Assembly (NCBI RefSeq): GCF_016862395.1
Contig: NZ_BOMW01000027.1
Span: 1-64,000, forward strand
DNA from: Actinoplanes siamensis
Lineage (GTDB): Bacteria > Actinomycetota > Actinomycetes > Mycobacteriales > Micromonosporaceae
Direction of reading: 5' to 3'
DNA: 64,000 nucleotides
This document shows, piece after piece, positions 7,312 through 15,531 of this stretch; positions within the stretch are counted from its first letter, which is position 1, and the number at the start of each line of letters is the position of its first letter. The position numbers were made by a program, and so were the translations under genes. Under the pieces are notes generated by a model, which saw only the letters and a program-made list of their open reading frames with translations, searched no databases and had not been told where the DNA came from.

Positions 7312-8945
7312 GGGTTGCCGCCGGGCACGACGGTCAGCACCGCCGCCGCCGAGGTGCTGGTGCCCACGCGCGCCGAGCCGCCGTAGGCGACGGTCAGCAC
7401 GTGTTTGCCGGGCGGCAGGGCGGGCAGCCGGATCACCTTGGTGCCGCGGTCGGACTTGCTGATGTCGGTGACCGCCAGGGTGCGGTCGCCGTCCCGTACG
7501 GTCAGCAGGCCCGCCGCGATCTGGTCGGGATCCGCCGGCCGCACCGTCACCGTGACCGACGCCCGGGTCTTCGCCGCGACCGAGGACTCGGCGAGCCGCA
7601 GGGTGGTGGCCGACCCCCGGCTGAACGTGACGCCGCGCCCCTGCCGGTCCTCGTTCGGCACGAAGCCGTTGCGGCCCGCGCGGCTGGGCGGGGTCAGCGG
7701 CGACTGGGCGGAGAAGTCGTGCGGGTAGAGGGTGAAGCCCTGCGAGTGCACCGGCATCGGGCTCTGGTCCTCGTCGCGGACGATGTGGTGGAAACCGACG
7801 TTGACCCAGGCGATCGGATGGGTGAGCTTCTCGCCGTCGGCGTAGTCCATCACCGTCTCGTTGGCGCAGGCGACGTCGTTGTTGTACATCGGCAGTTGCT
7901 CGCACGGCTTGGCGGTGGTGAACGCCAGCGCGTTGCGCAGGCTCGGATGCGCCGGGTAGGTCTCGTTGCGGCCGAAGACGATGTCGTAACCCCGCGGATG
8001 CCCGTCGGCGTTGCGGCTGGACGGGCTGTAGACCCGCCACTCCCGGCGGTCGGCGATGGTGCGCAGCGACTCCCTCGCGATCGGCAGGCGCACCGTCCGC
8101 AGCACCGCGGACTGCCCGCCCCGCGCGCCGGTCCAGGCGGTGTCGCTCTGCTCGACCCTCTGGTCCGGCCGCCCGCCGATGCCGAAGTCCACCCGCCAGA
8201 CGGCGCTGTGGTAGTGGGATCCGGAGTAGTCGCGATTGCCCTTGCCGATCGGCCAGCCGTAGTTGCGCGCCTGCGGGCCCACCATCCGGTCGGTCCAGAT
8301 GCTCGGCGTGACCTCGCCGGTGGCGCCGAGGGCGACGTCGATCCGGCCGTCGTCGGCGAACTTGTAGCTCGTCTCGTACTCGTAGTTGCCGACCGCCGAG
8401 AGGAAACTCAGCGACAGGACCGTGCCCTGCGCGGTGACCAGCGGCCGGTCGGCGCCGGTGCGCCAGGTGGAGCGGTACGCCAGCCCGCTGCTCACCTCCC
8501 GGAGGCAGAGCACCGGCTGGTTCTTCTCCACCCAGTCGCCCGCCGCGTCGGTGTACGCGCGGTGCGCCGTGACGATCCGGCCGCCGGGGCATTCGGCGGC
8601 GGTCATGTCGCTGGCGTTGCGGCCGAAGCCGTAACCGATCAGGTCCTCGAACTCGGCGGTGCCGACGTCGTAGGGCACCTGCATCTGGACCGGGGCGATC
8701 GAGTTGAGCACCTGGATCGGCGCGCCGTCCTTGCGCCCCTGGAAGGCGACCTTGTCCAGGACCAGGCCCCGGTAGTCGTCGACGTGCCAGCAGAACTGCC
8801 ACCGGGTGCCGGCGGTGAGCTTCTGCCTGACGAACGAGTTGCCGGAGCAGTAGGCCGAGGCCGCCTCGGCGGATGCGGCGCGGCCAACCGGGCCCAGCAC
8901 GGCGAGCGGCAGCACGACCGCGACCGCGGCGGCGAACAGTCTCAT
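7308..8945 (-). CDS. secreted copper amine oxidase catalytic domain
   Basis: A 545-aa exported protein: signal peptide 1-30 (ending GRAASAEA), then a copper amine oxidase catalytic beta-sandwich. Key features: the TPQ site VGNYEYETSYKF, in which Tyr188 in N-Y-E-Y is the residue converted to topaquinone; a likely catalytic-base region VPYDVGTAEFEDLIGYGFG (Asp101); the copper-ligand HxH in SHYHSAVWRVDFG; and a third histidine in the FHHIV/MPVHSQGF region. Residues from about 460 form an Ig-like beta domain (VTVTVRPADPDQ...LTVAYGG). It lacks the N2/N3 domains of normal 650-700 aa enzymes; a matching segment is on the gene 20 bp upstream. It would oxidise primary amines outside the cell. Confidence 0.88.
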   Translation of the reverse strand: MRLFAAAVAVVLPLAVLGPVGRAASAEAASAYCSGNSFVRQKLTAGTRWQFCWHVDDYRGLVLDKVAFQGRKDGAPIQVLNSIAPVQMQVPYDVGTAEFEDLIGYGFGRNASDMTAAECPGGRIVTAHRAYTDAAGDWVEKNQPVLCLREVSSGLAYRSTWRTGADRPLVTAQGTVLSLSFLSAVGNYEYETSYKFADDGRIDVALGATGEVTPSIWTDRMVGPQARNYGWPIGKGNRDYSGSHYHSAVWRVDFGIGGRPDQRVEQSDTAWTGARGGQSAVLRTVRLPIARESLRTIADRREWRVYSPSSRNADGHPRGYDIVFGRNETYPAHPSLRNALAFTTAKPCEQLPMYNNDVACANETVMDYADGEKLTHPIAWVNVGFHHIVRDEDQSPMPVHSQGFTLYPHDFSAQSPLTPPSRAGRNGFVPNEDRQGRGVTFSRGSATTLRLAESSVAAKTRASVTVTVRPADPDQIAAGLLTVRDGDRTLAVTDISKSDRGTKVIRLPALPPGKHVLTVAYGGSARVGTSTSAAAVLTVVPGGNP

Positions 8946-8965
8946 CGAGCGCACCCTGCCCCTGC

Positions 8966-9742
8966 TCACGCGAGAGTCCGGACCGTCTTGGCGGTCAGAT
9001 CCACGGCGAGGTCGCCGAAGTACAGCCAGGCGCCGTCGCGCACGCGGCCCTGGAACGTGACGCACCGGTCCACCGCGCACGCGGCGCCGTCGCCGGTCGC
9101 CGGCGGGTTGAGCAGCGCTCCCGCGTTGACGTCGAGCTGGGCCGGGCTGGTCAGCTCCCGGCCGGTCGACCTGCGGTGGATCTCGCGCAGCGGCGCCCCG
9201 GCGTCCGAGTCGATCAGCAGCCGGAGGGCGTGGATCTTCTCGGTCTCGGACGGCGGGGCCTGCACGCCGTGGCCGCTGTGCTCGGTGACGGCGCCCGTGG
9301 TGATGTCGACGACCTGCCGTACCTGCACGTTGGCGGCGTAGTCGTAGGAGGTCACGGCGACCTTGCGGCCACCCGGCTCGTCGGCCGGCGCGGCGGAGAG
9401 GAACTCGTAGCCGGGCGACCCGTCCACACGCCTGCCCGGGTTCTTGCGGTGCCGGTCGGCGAGCCAGCGGGCATGGCCGATCTCGCCGGGCGTCAGGGCG
9501 TCGAAGGGCTTGCCGATCCGGGGCTTGCCGGTGGGCATGCCGGCGGGCAGCGGCGGGCGCGTCGACGACAGGGCCCGCTCGATCCGCTCCGCCTGGCCGG
9601 CGGCCGTCTCCGGGCCGGGCTCGGCCAGCACCCGCGAGGGGCCGGTCAGGACGTAGCCGCCGAGGGCGGCGCCCGCCGCGCACACCGCCAGGGTCACCGG
9701 GACGCGCCATCCGGAGTTCTTTCGTCGCTGTCGCACGCGCAC
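8966..9742 (-). CDS. exported protein resembling copper amine oxidase N2/N3 region
   Basis: A 258-aa protein with a signal/anchor segment near residues 12-32 (VPVTLAVCAAGAALGGYVLTG). The mature part contains GRKVAVTSYDYAANVQVRQVVDITTGAVTEHSG, a beta-hairpin phrase typical of amine oxidase N-domains (…YD…N…VVDLTTGKV). PFDALTPGEIGHARWLADRH is consistent with the start of that region. A cysteine pair (ACAVDRC) is near the C terminus. It is the first gene of the three-gene amine oxidase operon. I infer it is a separated accessory or N-domain subunit for the downstream catalytic protein; a PepSY-like inhibitor domain is an alternative. Confidence 0.6.
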   Translation of the reverse strand: MRVRQRRKNSGWRVPVTLAVCAAGAALGGYVLTGPSRVLAEPGPETAAGQAERIERALSSTRPPLPAGMPTGKPRIGKPFDALTPGEIGHARWLADRHRKNPGRRVDGSPGYEFLSAAPADEPGGRKVAVTSYDYAANVQVRQVVDITTGAVTEHSGHGVQAPPSETEKIHALRLLIDSDAGAPLREIHRRSTGRELTSPAQLDVNAGALLNPPATGDGAACAVDRCVTFQGRVRDGAWLYFGDLAVDLTAKTVRTLA

Positions 9743-9948
9743 TCCCCCTCACACTCGCTTTGATCAAGTGTCGGAGCCGGGAGGCAGCCGGTCGCGCAAC
9801 GCGCTGGCTTTTCGACCGATTTCACCACTTCGGGTGCGGTCGACGGCGGTCCGGTGTCACGAAGGTGTGAGGTCACGGCCCAGGCCTGCCGCCCGGCCGG
9901 ATGTTCACGTCCCGACCAGCCACGCGGCCGGCATGCACCCGTCGTGCG

Positions 9949-11616
9949 TCAGCCGGTGTAGACCTCCAGGGCGGCGAGCTGGCCCGCGGGCCAGCCGGTG
10001 TTCGCGGTGACGGTGACCCGGACGTACCGCACGGACCGCGCCGGGAACGTGATGGTCACCGTGTTGCCCGAGGCCGGGTCGAACAGCCGCCCGGCGGACG
10101 GCGCGAGCGTGGTGAACGTGGCGCCGTCCGTGCCGCCGGCCACCGTCAGCGTCTGGGTGCGGGCCTCCCAGGACGGCGGCAGCCTGAGCACCACCCGGGC
10201 GGCCGGCGCCGCGGCGCCCAGATCCACCTGCAGCCACTGCGGGAACACGTGATTGGCGCTCTCCCAGTAGGTGCCGGTGTTCCCGTCGACCGCGCCGGCC
10301 GCCACATACGGGCCGTTGGCGCTGCTCGCGGCGGTCGCCTTCCGGGCCGCGAGATCGCTTCCCGGTTGCGGTGGCGGCGTGGTCGCGGTGGCCGGCGGAG
10401 TCGGCCGTACGGCGGAGATCGGAATCTGCCCTTTGAGCATCCTCCCCGCGTCCGTGGTGATCCGCAGGTAGTAGTCGGCGGAGCAGAACGTGCCGTCCTC
10501 GTCGAGCGCACGGATCCCGGCGCCCGCCGGCACGGACGCGGCCGTCTCGGCGGTCTTGGCGATCTGGTTGCCCTCGTTGTACTCGTCGAACATCGACACG
10601 TAGAGGCCCTGCGCGCCGAGCCGGACCATGTTGTAGACGCTGCGCCAGTAGAAGTCGCCGTGCCGGCGGTGCCCGGCCGACAGGTCGCCGGGCAGCACGC
10701 ACGGCTGGTAATCGATGCCGTGGGCGTCGCAGTCGGCCTGGTCGGCGGTGTTCACGTTGGTGTAGAACCAGTCGAGCCCGGCCAGGTCCCCGGCGCGGCC
10801 CACCATCCACGGCGAGATCATGTGGAAGGCGTGATAGACGTCGAGGAACCCGGCGCGGCTGTCGTTGCGGCCCTCGCGCCAGTAGGTGGGCACGCCGCCG
10901 ATCACGTAGCAGCCCTGCGCCCGGAACCAGTTGATCACGTCGAGGCAGGCGGCCGGCGGGAAGTCGTGGTTGTCGTCGTTGAAGCCGAAACCCCAGATGC
11001 AGACGACCGGCTTGCCGTTCTGCCGGGCGTAGGCGCCGGACGACGCGTACGCCGACATCGTGGCCGTCCAGTCGGTCTTGAGCTCGGACTGCATGGCCGC
11101 CCAGCCGCTGACGTCGTACATGATGTAGAACTTGCGGCCGGTCCGCTCGGCAGCGGCGCGCACCTTCCGCGCCATCGCGTCGCGGGTCGGCCCCTCGTCG
11201 CCGAAGGGGTTGAAGCGCTGCAGCGCCGCGGTGTCGATGCCGTAGGTCCGCATCCAGTCGAAGTGGACGTCCACGGTCTGCTGGTCGTAGGAGGAGAAGA
11301 GCGCGGCCGGCCGCCCGTCGCCCAGGTTCGGGTACGCCGTCGGGTAGGTGCGCGCGTAGTCGCGGGTGTCCGGCCAGGAGACGATGGTGGTGTTGGCCGG
11401 CGACGGCGGCTGGAAGCGGTCCCGGCTCCAGTGCCACCAGCCGCCGATCGGCGCCCCGTCGCCGGGGCAGGCGAACCAGCCCTGATACCCGACGCTGATC
11501 TTGCCGACGACGTCGCCGGGCGGGGAGGCGGCCGTCGCCGGGTCGGCGCCGGCCAGAGCGGCGGCAACGGGCGCCAGGGCGGTGGAGGACAGCAGGGTAC
11601 GCCGGGAGACGGCCAT
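9949..11616 (-). CDS. secreted GH99-like glycoside hydrolase with C-terminal discoidin (F5/8 C) domain
   Basis: A 555-aa exported enzyme. Residues 1-35 are a Tat-like signal (SRRTLLSSTALAPVAAALAG). Residues 40-400 match the glycoside hydrolase family 71/99-like barrel: ISVGYQGWFACPGDGAPIGGWW, FNPFGDEGPTRDAMARKVRAAAE, YIMYDVSGW, VVCIWGFGFND, and MFDEYNEGNQI, which holds candidate acidic catalytic residues. After a Pro/Thr linker, residues 420-555 form a discoidin/CBM32-like domain (ARKATASSANGPYVAAGAVDGNTGTYW...VRYVRVTVTAN). A role in extracellular polysaccharide (mannan-type) breakdown is an inference. The ATG has an AGGAG 8 bases upstream. Confidence 0.82.
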   Translation of the reverse strand: MAVSRRTLLSSTALAPVAAALAGADPATAASPPGDVVGKISVGYQGWFACPGDGAPIGGWWHWSRDRFQPPSPANTTIVSWPDTRDYARTYPTAYPNLGDGRPAALFSSYDQQTVDVHFDWMRTYGIDTAALQRFNPFGDEGPTRDAMARKVRAAAERTGRKFYIMYDVSGWAAMQSELKTDWTATMSAYASSGAYARQNGKPVVCIWGFGFNDDNHDFPPAACLDVINWFRAQGCYVIGGVPTYWREGRNDSRAGFLDVYHAFHMISPWMVGRAGDLAGLDWFYTNVNTADQADCDAHGIDYQPCVLPGDLSAGHRRHGDFYWRSVYNMVRLGAQGLYVSMFDEYNEGNQIAKTAETAASVPAGAGIRALDEDGTFCSADYYLRITTDAGRMLKGQIPISAVRPTPPATATTPPPQPGSDLAARKATAASSANGPYVAAGAVDGNTGTYWESANHVFPQWLQVDLGAAAPAARVVLRLPPSWEARTQTLTVAGGTDGATFTTLAPSAGRLFDPASGNTVTITFPARSVRYVRVTVTANTGWPAGQLAALEVYTG

Positions 11617-11845
11617 GGGGGACTCCTGTCTCGATTGATGGCCATCGTTACAGTGGCGGACACATCCCCGCAATAGTTGGACTAATCTTTGCAATTTCCG
11701 GAACCGAATCCCGTCAGGACGGGCACGTGGAGCGGTTTTTCACGCCGGACGGGAAGAACTCGGCAGCGCCGCGCGAGGTCGCACCCCTGGTGATGCTTCT
11801 CCTCGGTGTCAGCGGAACCCGAGCTGACGCCGGGCCGCCGGGCGC

Positions 11846-12589
11846 CTACCCGCGGCGCAGGACCAGGGTGACGAAGCCGAGCACCCCGCGGTAGCCGCGC
11901 AGCCATTGGTCCCGGTGCGCCCGCGCGGCGTCGAGCACCTGCGCGGCGTCCGGGTGCCCCGGGTTGTCCAGCGCCCACCCGGTGAGCGACCCGGTCCACG
12001 ACCACTCGTAGTCGTCCCACTCGGCGGGCTCGCTGACGTGCGCGTACACCGGCGCCCAGCCAGCCTTCGCGGCGGCGTCGGCCAGCCCGGCCAGGTCGGT
12101 GAACTCGTCCGGGGTGGTGCTCAGCGCGGACAGCGCCGCCTCGGTCGGGGGCGTCTCCCAGAACCCCTCGCCGACCAGCAGCACCCCGTCCCGGTTGACG
12201 TGCCGGCCGGCCAGTTCCAGCGCGTCGGCGAAGCCGCCGAACGCGTGTGTCGACCCGACGCAGAGCACCAGGTCGTGGTCGCCGTCCGCGACGTACCTAC
12301 GGGCGTCCCGCTGGTGCAGGGTGATCCGGTCGGCCAGGCCGCGCTCCTCGGCGGCGTGCGCGGCGCGCTCCAGCGCGTACGGATTGAGGTCGACGCCGTC
12401 GGCGTGCCCGTCCGGGCTGTGCGCGAGGGCCTGCAAGCTCCACGCCGCCTGGCCGCAACCCAGGTCGAGGATCCGGGCCGCCGGGCCGCGATCGGCCCGA
12501 CGCAGGAGCCGGTTGACGGTCACCCCGGAGACCGGCGCCGCGATCGGGTGGTGCGTGTGCGCGATGCTGCTCAGCCGTTGACGATCCAC
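11846..12589 (-). CDS. SAM-dependent class I methyltransferase
   Basis: A 247-aa soluble methyltransferase. Motif I is ARILDLGCGQAAWSLQAL (about 38-55), the acidic residue of motif II is in ADGVDLNPYALERA, and DGDHDLVLCVGSTHAFGG is the post-I strand. Substrate unknown. I choose the GTG giving VDRQRLSSIAHTHHPIAAPVSG, because the repeated copy near 39.7 kb begins at exactly this codon; a GTG five codons upstream (VFNGRVDRQ) is also open. Its 5' 119 bp recurs as a degenerate fragment on the far side of the peptide cluster, so this is the complete parent or restored copy. Confidence 0.85.
   Translation of the reverse strand: MDRQRLSSIAHTHHPIAAPVSGVTVNRLLRRADRGPAARILDLGCGQAAWSLQALAHSPDGHADGVDLNPYALERAAHAAEERGLADRITLHQRDARRYVADGDHDLVLCVGSTHAFGGFADALELAGRHVNRDGVLLVGEGFWETPPTEAALSALSTTPDEFTDLAGLADAAAKAGWAPVYAHVSEPAEWDDYEWSWTGSLTGWALDNPGHPDAAQVLDAARAHRDQWLRGYRGVLGFVTLVLRRG
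12470..12588. repeat. left copy of 119-bp direct repeat flanking the island
   Basis: This block, the 5' end of the methyltransferase gene, recurs in the same orientation at 39602-39719 with three substitutions and one single-base deletion by my reading. Homology begins at the methyltransferase start codon and stops after about 40 codons. The two copies bound about 27 kb that includes the peptide cluster. Confidence 0.9.
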
Positions 12590-12955
12590 GCGGCCATTGA
12601 ACACTGTCCACGCCGACCGGCCCGGCGGGGCCGCTCCGGGACCGGTGGATCAGCGTCCGCTCGGACGTGGACGCGGTCGCGTCGCTCCCGGAGCCGGGCC
12701 GGCGGGCGCGGGCTCAGGAGCACTGCGGTCGCCGCAGGCGGCGTAGAGGTAGAGCACGACGCGCCGGACCGTTGATGGGATGGGAGTACCGGCGCTCACC
12801 GCCTGATAACCTGGGAAGAACCTTGCCACCGCCGCCGAGTGCGGCGCCGCACCGGCGATGACGGCGCCCGGCGATACGCCGATGTGCGGTTGCGGCAAGC
12901 CGCGAAATTCGACGAACGGCGTCCGAGCCCGGATGTAGCGGCAAGACTTACCGGC
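12590..12955. other. gene-poor spacer inside the left island margin
   Basis: No convincing gene was seen in these 366 bp. Short open frames on either strand are Arg/Pro-rich shadows. The stretch is presumably the 5' region of the DUF427 gene plus junction sequence; no clear promoter hexamers were found. Confidence 0.4.
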
Positions 12956-13834
12956 ATGAGCCTGAACGTCGGTGACGAGATGATGAGGCTGTCCGGCGTG
13001 CTGCGGCACGCGTCGACCGGCAAATGGGTCCGCGCCAAGCTCGGAGGCCCGCTCGTCGTCGACAGCCGTGCCGCACTGCTGCTGTGGGAACCGCGCCGCA
13101 TCGTGCCCACGTACGCCGTGCCGGACAAGGATGTCCGAGCCGAACTCGTACCGGTCGGGCCGGCCGCGGACAGCGACGTACCGGTGCTGCACCCCGGCAT
13201 CCCGTTCGCCGTGCACTCCACGCCCGGGCAGCCGTACGACGTGCATGTGGGGCACGACGTCCGCGAGCGCGCCGCCTTTCGCCCGGGCGACGCGGACCTC
13301 GCCGGTCACGTCGCGTTCGACTTCGACGCGTTCGACTGGACGGAGGAGGACGAGCCCCTGTTCGCGCACCCGCGCGACCCGTTTTCCCGCGTCGACGCGC
13401 GGCGCAGCAGCCGGCACGTGCGCATCGAACGGGATGGCGTGCTGCTCGCCGAATCACACACCCCGACACTGGTGTTCGAGACGAAGCTGTGCCCACGCTT
13501 CTACCTGCCGCGCGAGGACCTCAAGGCGGAGGTTCTGCCCAGTGACATGGTGACGGCCTGCCCGTACAAGGGCCGCGCCACATACCTGTCGTTCGCGGTG
13601 GGGGTGAACCTGGCCTGGACCTACCCGGACCCGCTGCCTGAGGCGTCGCCGCTCGCCGGCCTGGTCGCGTTCTTCGACGAGGTCGTCGACGTCACCGTCG
13701 ACGGCGTCGCCCGGGATCGGCCCGATTCGCCGGTCGCAAGGATCATGAAAGAGGAGTTCGGCGTCTCAGCACAGACGCGGCCGGACGGCTCTCACGCTCC
13801 ACACCGTGATCGTGGACATCCGGTGCGGGGCTAA
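12956..13834 (+). CDS. DUF427-type protein with two repeats of the domain
   Basis: A 292-aa protein with two DUF427 (NTP_transf_9-like) domains. The N-terminal one (about 30-130) has GPLVVDSRAALLLWEPRRIVPTYAVPDKDVRAEL. The C-terminal one (about 150-270) has VRIERDGVLLAESHTPTLVFETKLCPRFYLPREDL and TACPYKGRATYLSF, the family hallmark, and LAWTYPDPLPEASPLAGLVAFFDE. The biochemical role is unknown. Start ATG (MSLNVGDEM) matches the usual MSL start of the family; an upstream ATG would add 39 Arg-rich residues with no family match. The last 20 residues look like read-through into rearranged junction DNA. Confidence 0.75.
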   Translation: MSLNVGDEMMRLSGVLRHASTGKWVRAKLGGPLVVDSRAALLLWEPRRIVPTYAVPDKDVRAELVPVGPAADSDVPVLHPGIPFAVHSTPGQPYDVHVGHDVRERAAFRPGDADLAGHVAFDFDAFDWTEEDEPLFAHPRDPFSRVDARRSSRHVRIERDGVLLAESHTPTLVFETKLCPRFYLPREDLKAEVLPSDMVTACPYKGRATYLSFAVGVNLAWTYPDPLPEASPLAGLVAFFDEVVDVTVDGVARDRPDSPVARIMKEEFGVSAQTRPDGSHAPHRDRGHPVRG

Positions 13835-13860
13835 CACCAGCGTCGGCGCCACCACCACGG

Positions 13861-14045
13861 CGAGCGTCAACCACTACGGTGACGACACCGACAACCCGAT
13901 GTGGATCGGCGAGAACAACGGGTACACCCGCACGATCACCGGCCTGTCCGGCCTCGCGGCCCTGTACTCGAGCGCGTCCGGGACGCTGCAGTGGCAGATC
14001 TTCAGTCTGCACGGCGACGTCGTCGCCACCTCCCGCGGCGACCTG
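13861..14045 (+). pseudogene. RHS/YD-repeat protein remnant
   Basis: One plus-strand frame reads HYGDDTDNPMWIGENNGYTR, then TITGLSGLAALY, then LHGDVVATS. This is the closing segment of the RHS-repeat core of large actinobacterial YD-repeat proteins (DDTDNP, GYTRT.TGL, LHGD.VAT). Only about 60 codons survive, with no start and no up- or downstream RHS sequence, so it is a dead fragment marking a rearrangement. Confidence 0.75.
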
Positions 14046-14059
14046 GCCGGCCGGCCCTC

Positions 14060-14218
14060 GCCCGCCGCCACGAACACCGCGACACCGGAACCACCCACCT
14101 GCTTGCCGCCGCCATCGAGGAGACCGGCTCGACCGCGTCGCTGCTGCTCGAGCCGATCGGCGTCGACACCGGCCGGCTGCGCGCCGACCTCGATCGTGAA
14201 CTCGCCGCGCCGCGATGA
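14060..14218 (+). pseudogene. Clp_N-domain protein remnant (C-terminal piece)
   Basis: In a different frame from the RHS scrap, 52 codons read ARRHEHRDTGTTHLLAAAIE and later SLLLEPIGVDTGRLRADLD, ending at a TGA. This matches the second half of a Clp_N repeat (H..IGTEHLLLALL...L..LGVD...VR). The abrupt switch from RHS to Clp_N within about 15 bp and the missing 5' part mark it as a fragment left by a deletion or recombination. Confidence 0.6.
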
Positions 14219-14310
14219 CCTGACCCGGTACATCCGCGCCGTCGAACACGAAACCGCGCTGGGCCGCCCGCCGCGCCGAACGCCCGAGGCCAGAGGTTGC
14301 ACGGATGAGA

Positions 14311-15531
14311 TCACATGTCCGGATGCTTCCGGGCCGACCGGGCCGACAGGTAGACGGCCAGCGTGACGGCGAGCAGCCCGCCGCCGGCGACCAGGAACAC
14401 CGTACGGCTCGACGTCGCTTGCAGCAGCGCGCCGCAGAGCAGCGACGCGAAGGTCTCGGCGAGGAAGATCGGCCCGTACACCGCGCCGAACACTCGCCCG
14501 AGTTTGTCCTCCTCGACGTTCTCGCCGATCACGGTGTCGCAGCCGACGTTCTCGAAGCCGTTGCCGGCCCCGGCGATCGCGTAGCACGCGACGATCAGCA
14601 CCAGCGGCGCGGCGAACGAGACGGCGGTCAGCCCGATGCCGCTCAGCGTGAGGCCGGTCACCAGCAGCGTGACGCCGTCGAACCGGCGCCGGCTGAGCGC
14701 GATGGCCATCGGCGCGACCACCATCGCGACGCCGTACACGCCGGTCGCCACACCCAGCGACACGGCGCTGCCGCCCTCGTCGCCGCGTACCAGGTACACC
14801 AACGCCACGTTGTCCATGGCCGCGAACAGGACCGAGAAGAACAGCGCCAGCGCGACCGCACGAACGACCCGGTGCCGCGCGACGTAGCGCAGCCCCGCGC
14901 CCAGATCCGCGAGCAACCCCGGCCCCGCCGCCGGGGCACCGCGCCGCAGCCGGCCGGGCAGTGCCAGCAGCAGCAGCGCCGACACCAGGTAGGTGCCGGC
15001 GTCGAACCCGAAAGCGGCGCGCGGCCCGACCCAGTTCATCAGGGCCGCGCCGATCACCGGGCCGGTCGCCAGCGCGATGTTGTGCGAGAACCCGAGCAGG
15101 GCGTTGGCCCGGCCCAGCCGGTCCCGGCCGACCAGCAGCGGTACGCAGCTCTTGCCGGCCGGCAGGAACATCGTGCTCAGCAGGCTGGTCACCGCGATCA
15201 GCGCGATGAGCGCCTCGACCGGCGGCAGCAGCACCGCGATCAGCCCGACGCTGACCACCCGCGCGAGATCGCAGGCGATCATGATGCGGCGCGGCTCCCA
15301 CCGGTCGGCCACGGTGCCGGCGAGCGGTCCGAACGCCTGCGGCAGTGCGCGCGCGGCCAGCGCCACGCCCATCTCGGTGCCGGACGCGCCACGGTCGTAC
15401 AGGTACAGCACCAGCGCGGTCAGCGTGACGAAGTCGCCGAAGTACGACGACGTCCGGGCCAGCCACAGCGCGGCGAACGCGCGGTTGCCGCGCAACAGGC
15501 GGGCCTTCGGCTGCTCCCCGACTCCGGTCAT
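14311..15531 (-). CDS. MFS exporter, last gene of the pearlin-type operon
   Basis: A 406-aa major facilitator with about 12 hydrophobic segments and the MFS signature between TM2 and TM3 (GTVADRWEPRRIMIACDLAR). It most resembles drug/peptide exporters of the MFS 'enterobactin exporter/macrolide efflux' kind (RNRAFAALWLARTSSYFGDF start, ENVEEDKLGRVFGAVYGP between halves). The ATG overlaps the flavoenzyme stop by 4 bp. It likely exports the mature product or gives self-protection (inference from position). Confidence 0.85.
   Translation of the reverse strand: MTGVGEQPKARLLRGNRAFAALWLARTSSYFGDFVTLTALVLYLYDRGASGTEMGVALAARALPQAFGPLAGTVADRWEPRRIMIACDLARVVSVGLIAVLLPPVEALIALIAVTSLLSTMFLPAGKSCVPLLVGRDRLGRANALLGFSHNIALATGPVIGAALMNWVGPRAAFGFDAGTYLVSALLLLALPGRLRRGAPAAGPGLLADLGAGLRYVARHRVVRAVALALFFSVLFAAMDNVALVYLVRGDEGGSAVSLGVATGVYGVAMVVAPMAIALSRRRFDGVTLLVTGLTLSGIGLTAVSFAAPLVLIVACYAIAGAGNGFENVGCDTVIGENVEEDKLGRVFGAVYGPIFLAETFASLLCGALLQATSSRTVFLVAGGGLLAVTLAVYLSARSARKHPDM

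Noticed and set aside
12650..13417. Minus-strand frame overlapping the DUF427 gene
   Set aside because: No family resemblance, whereas the plus strand encodes two recognisable DUF427 domains.
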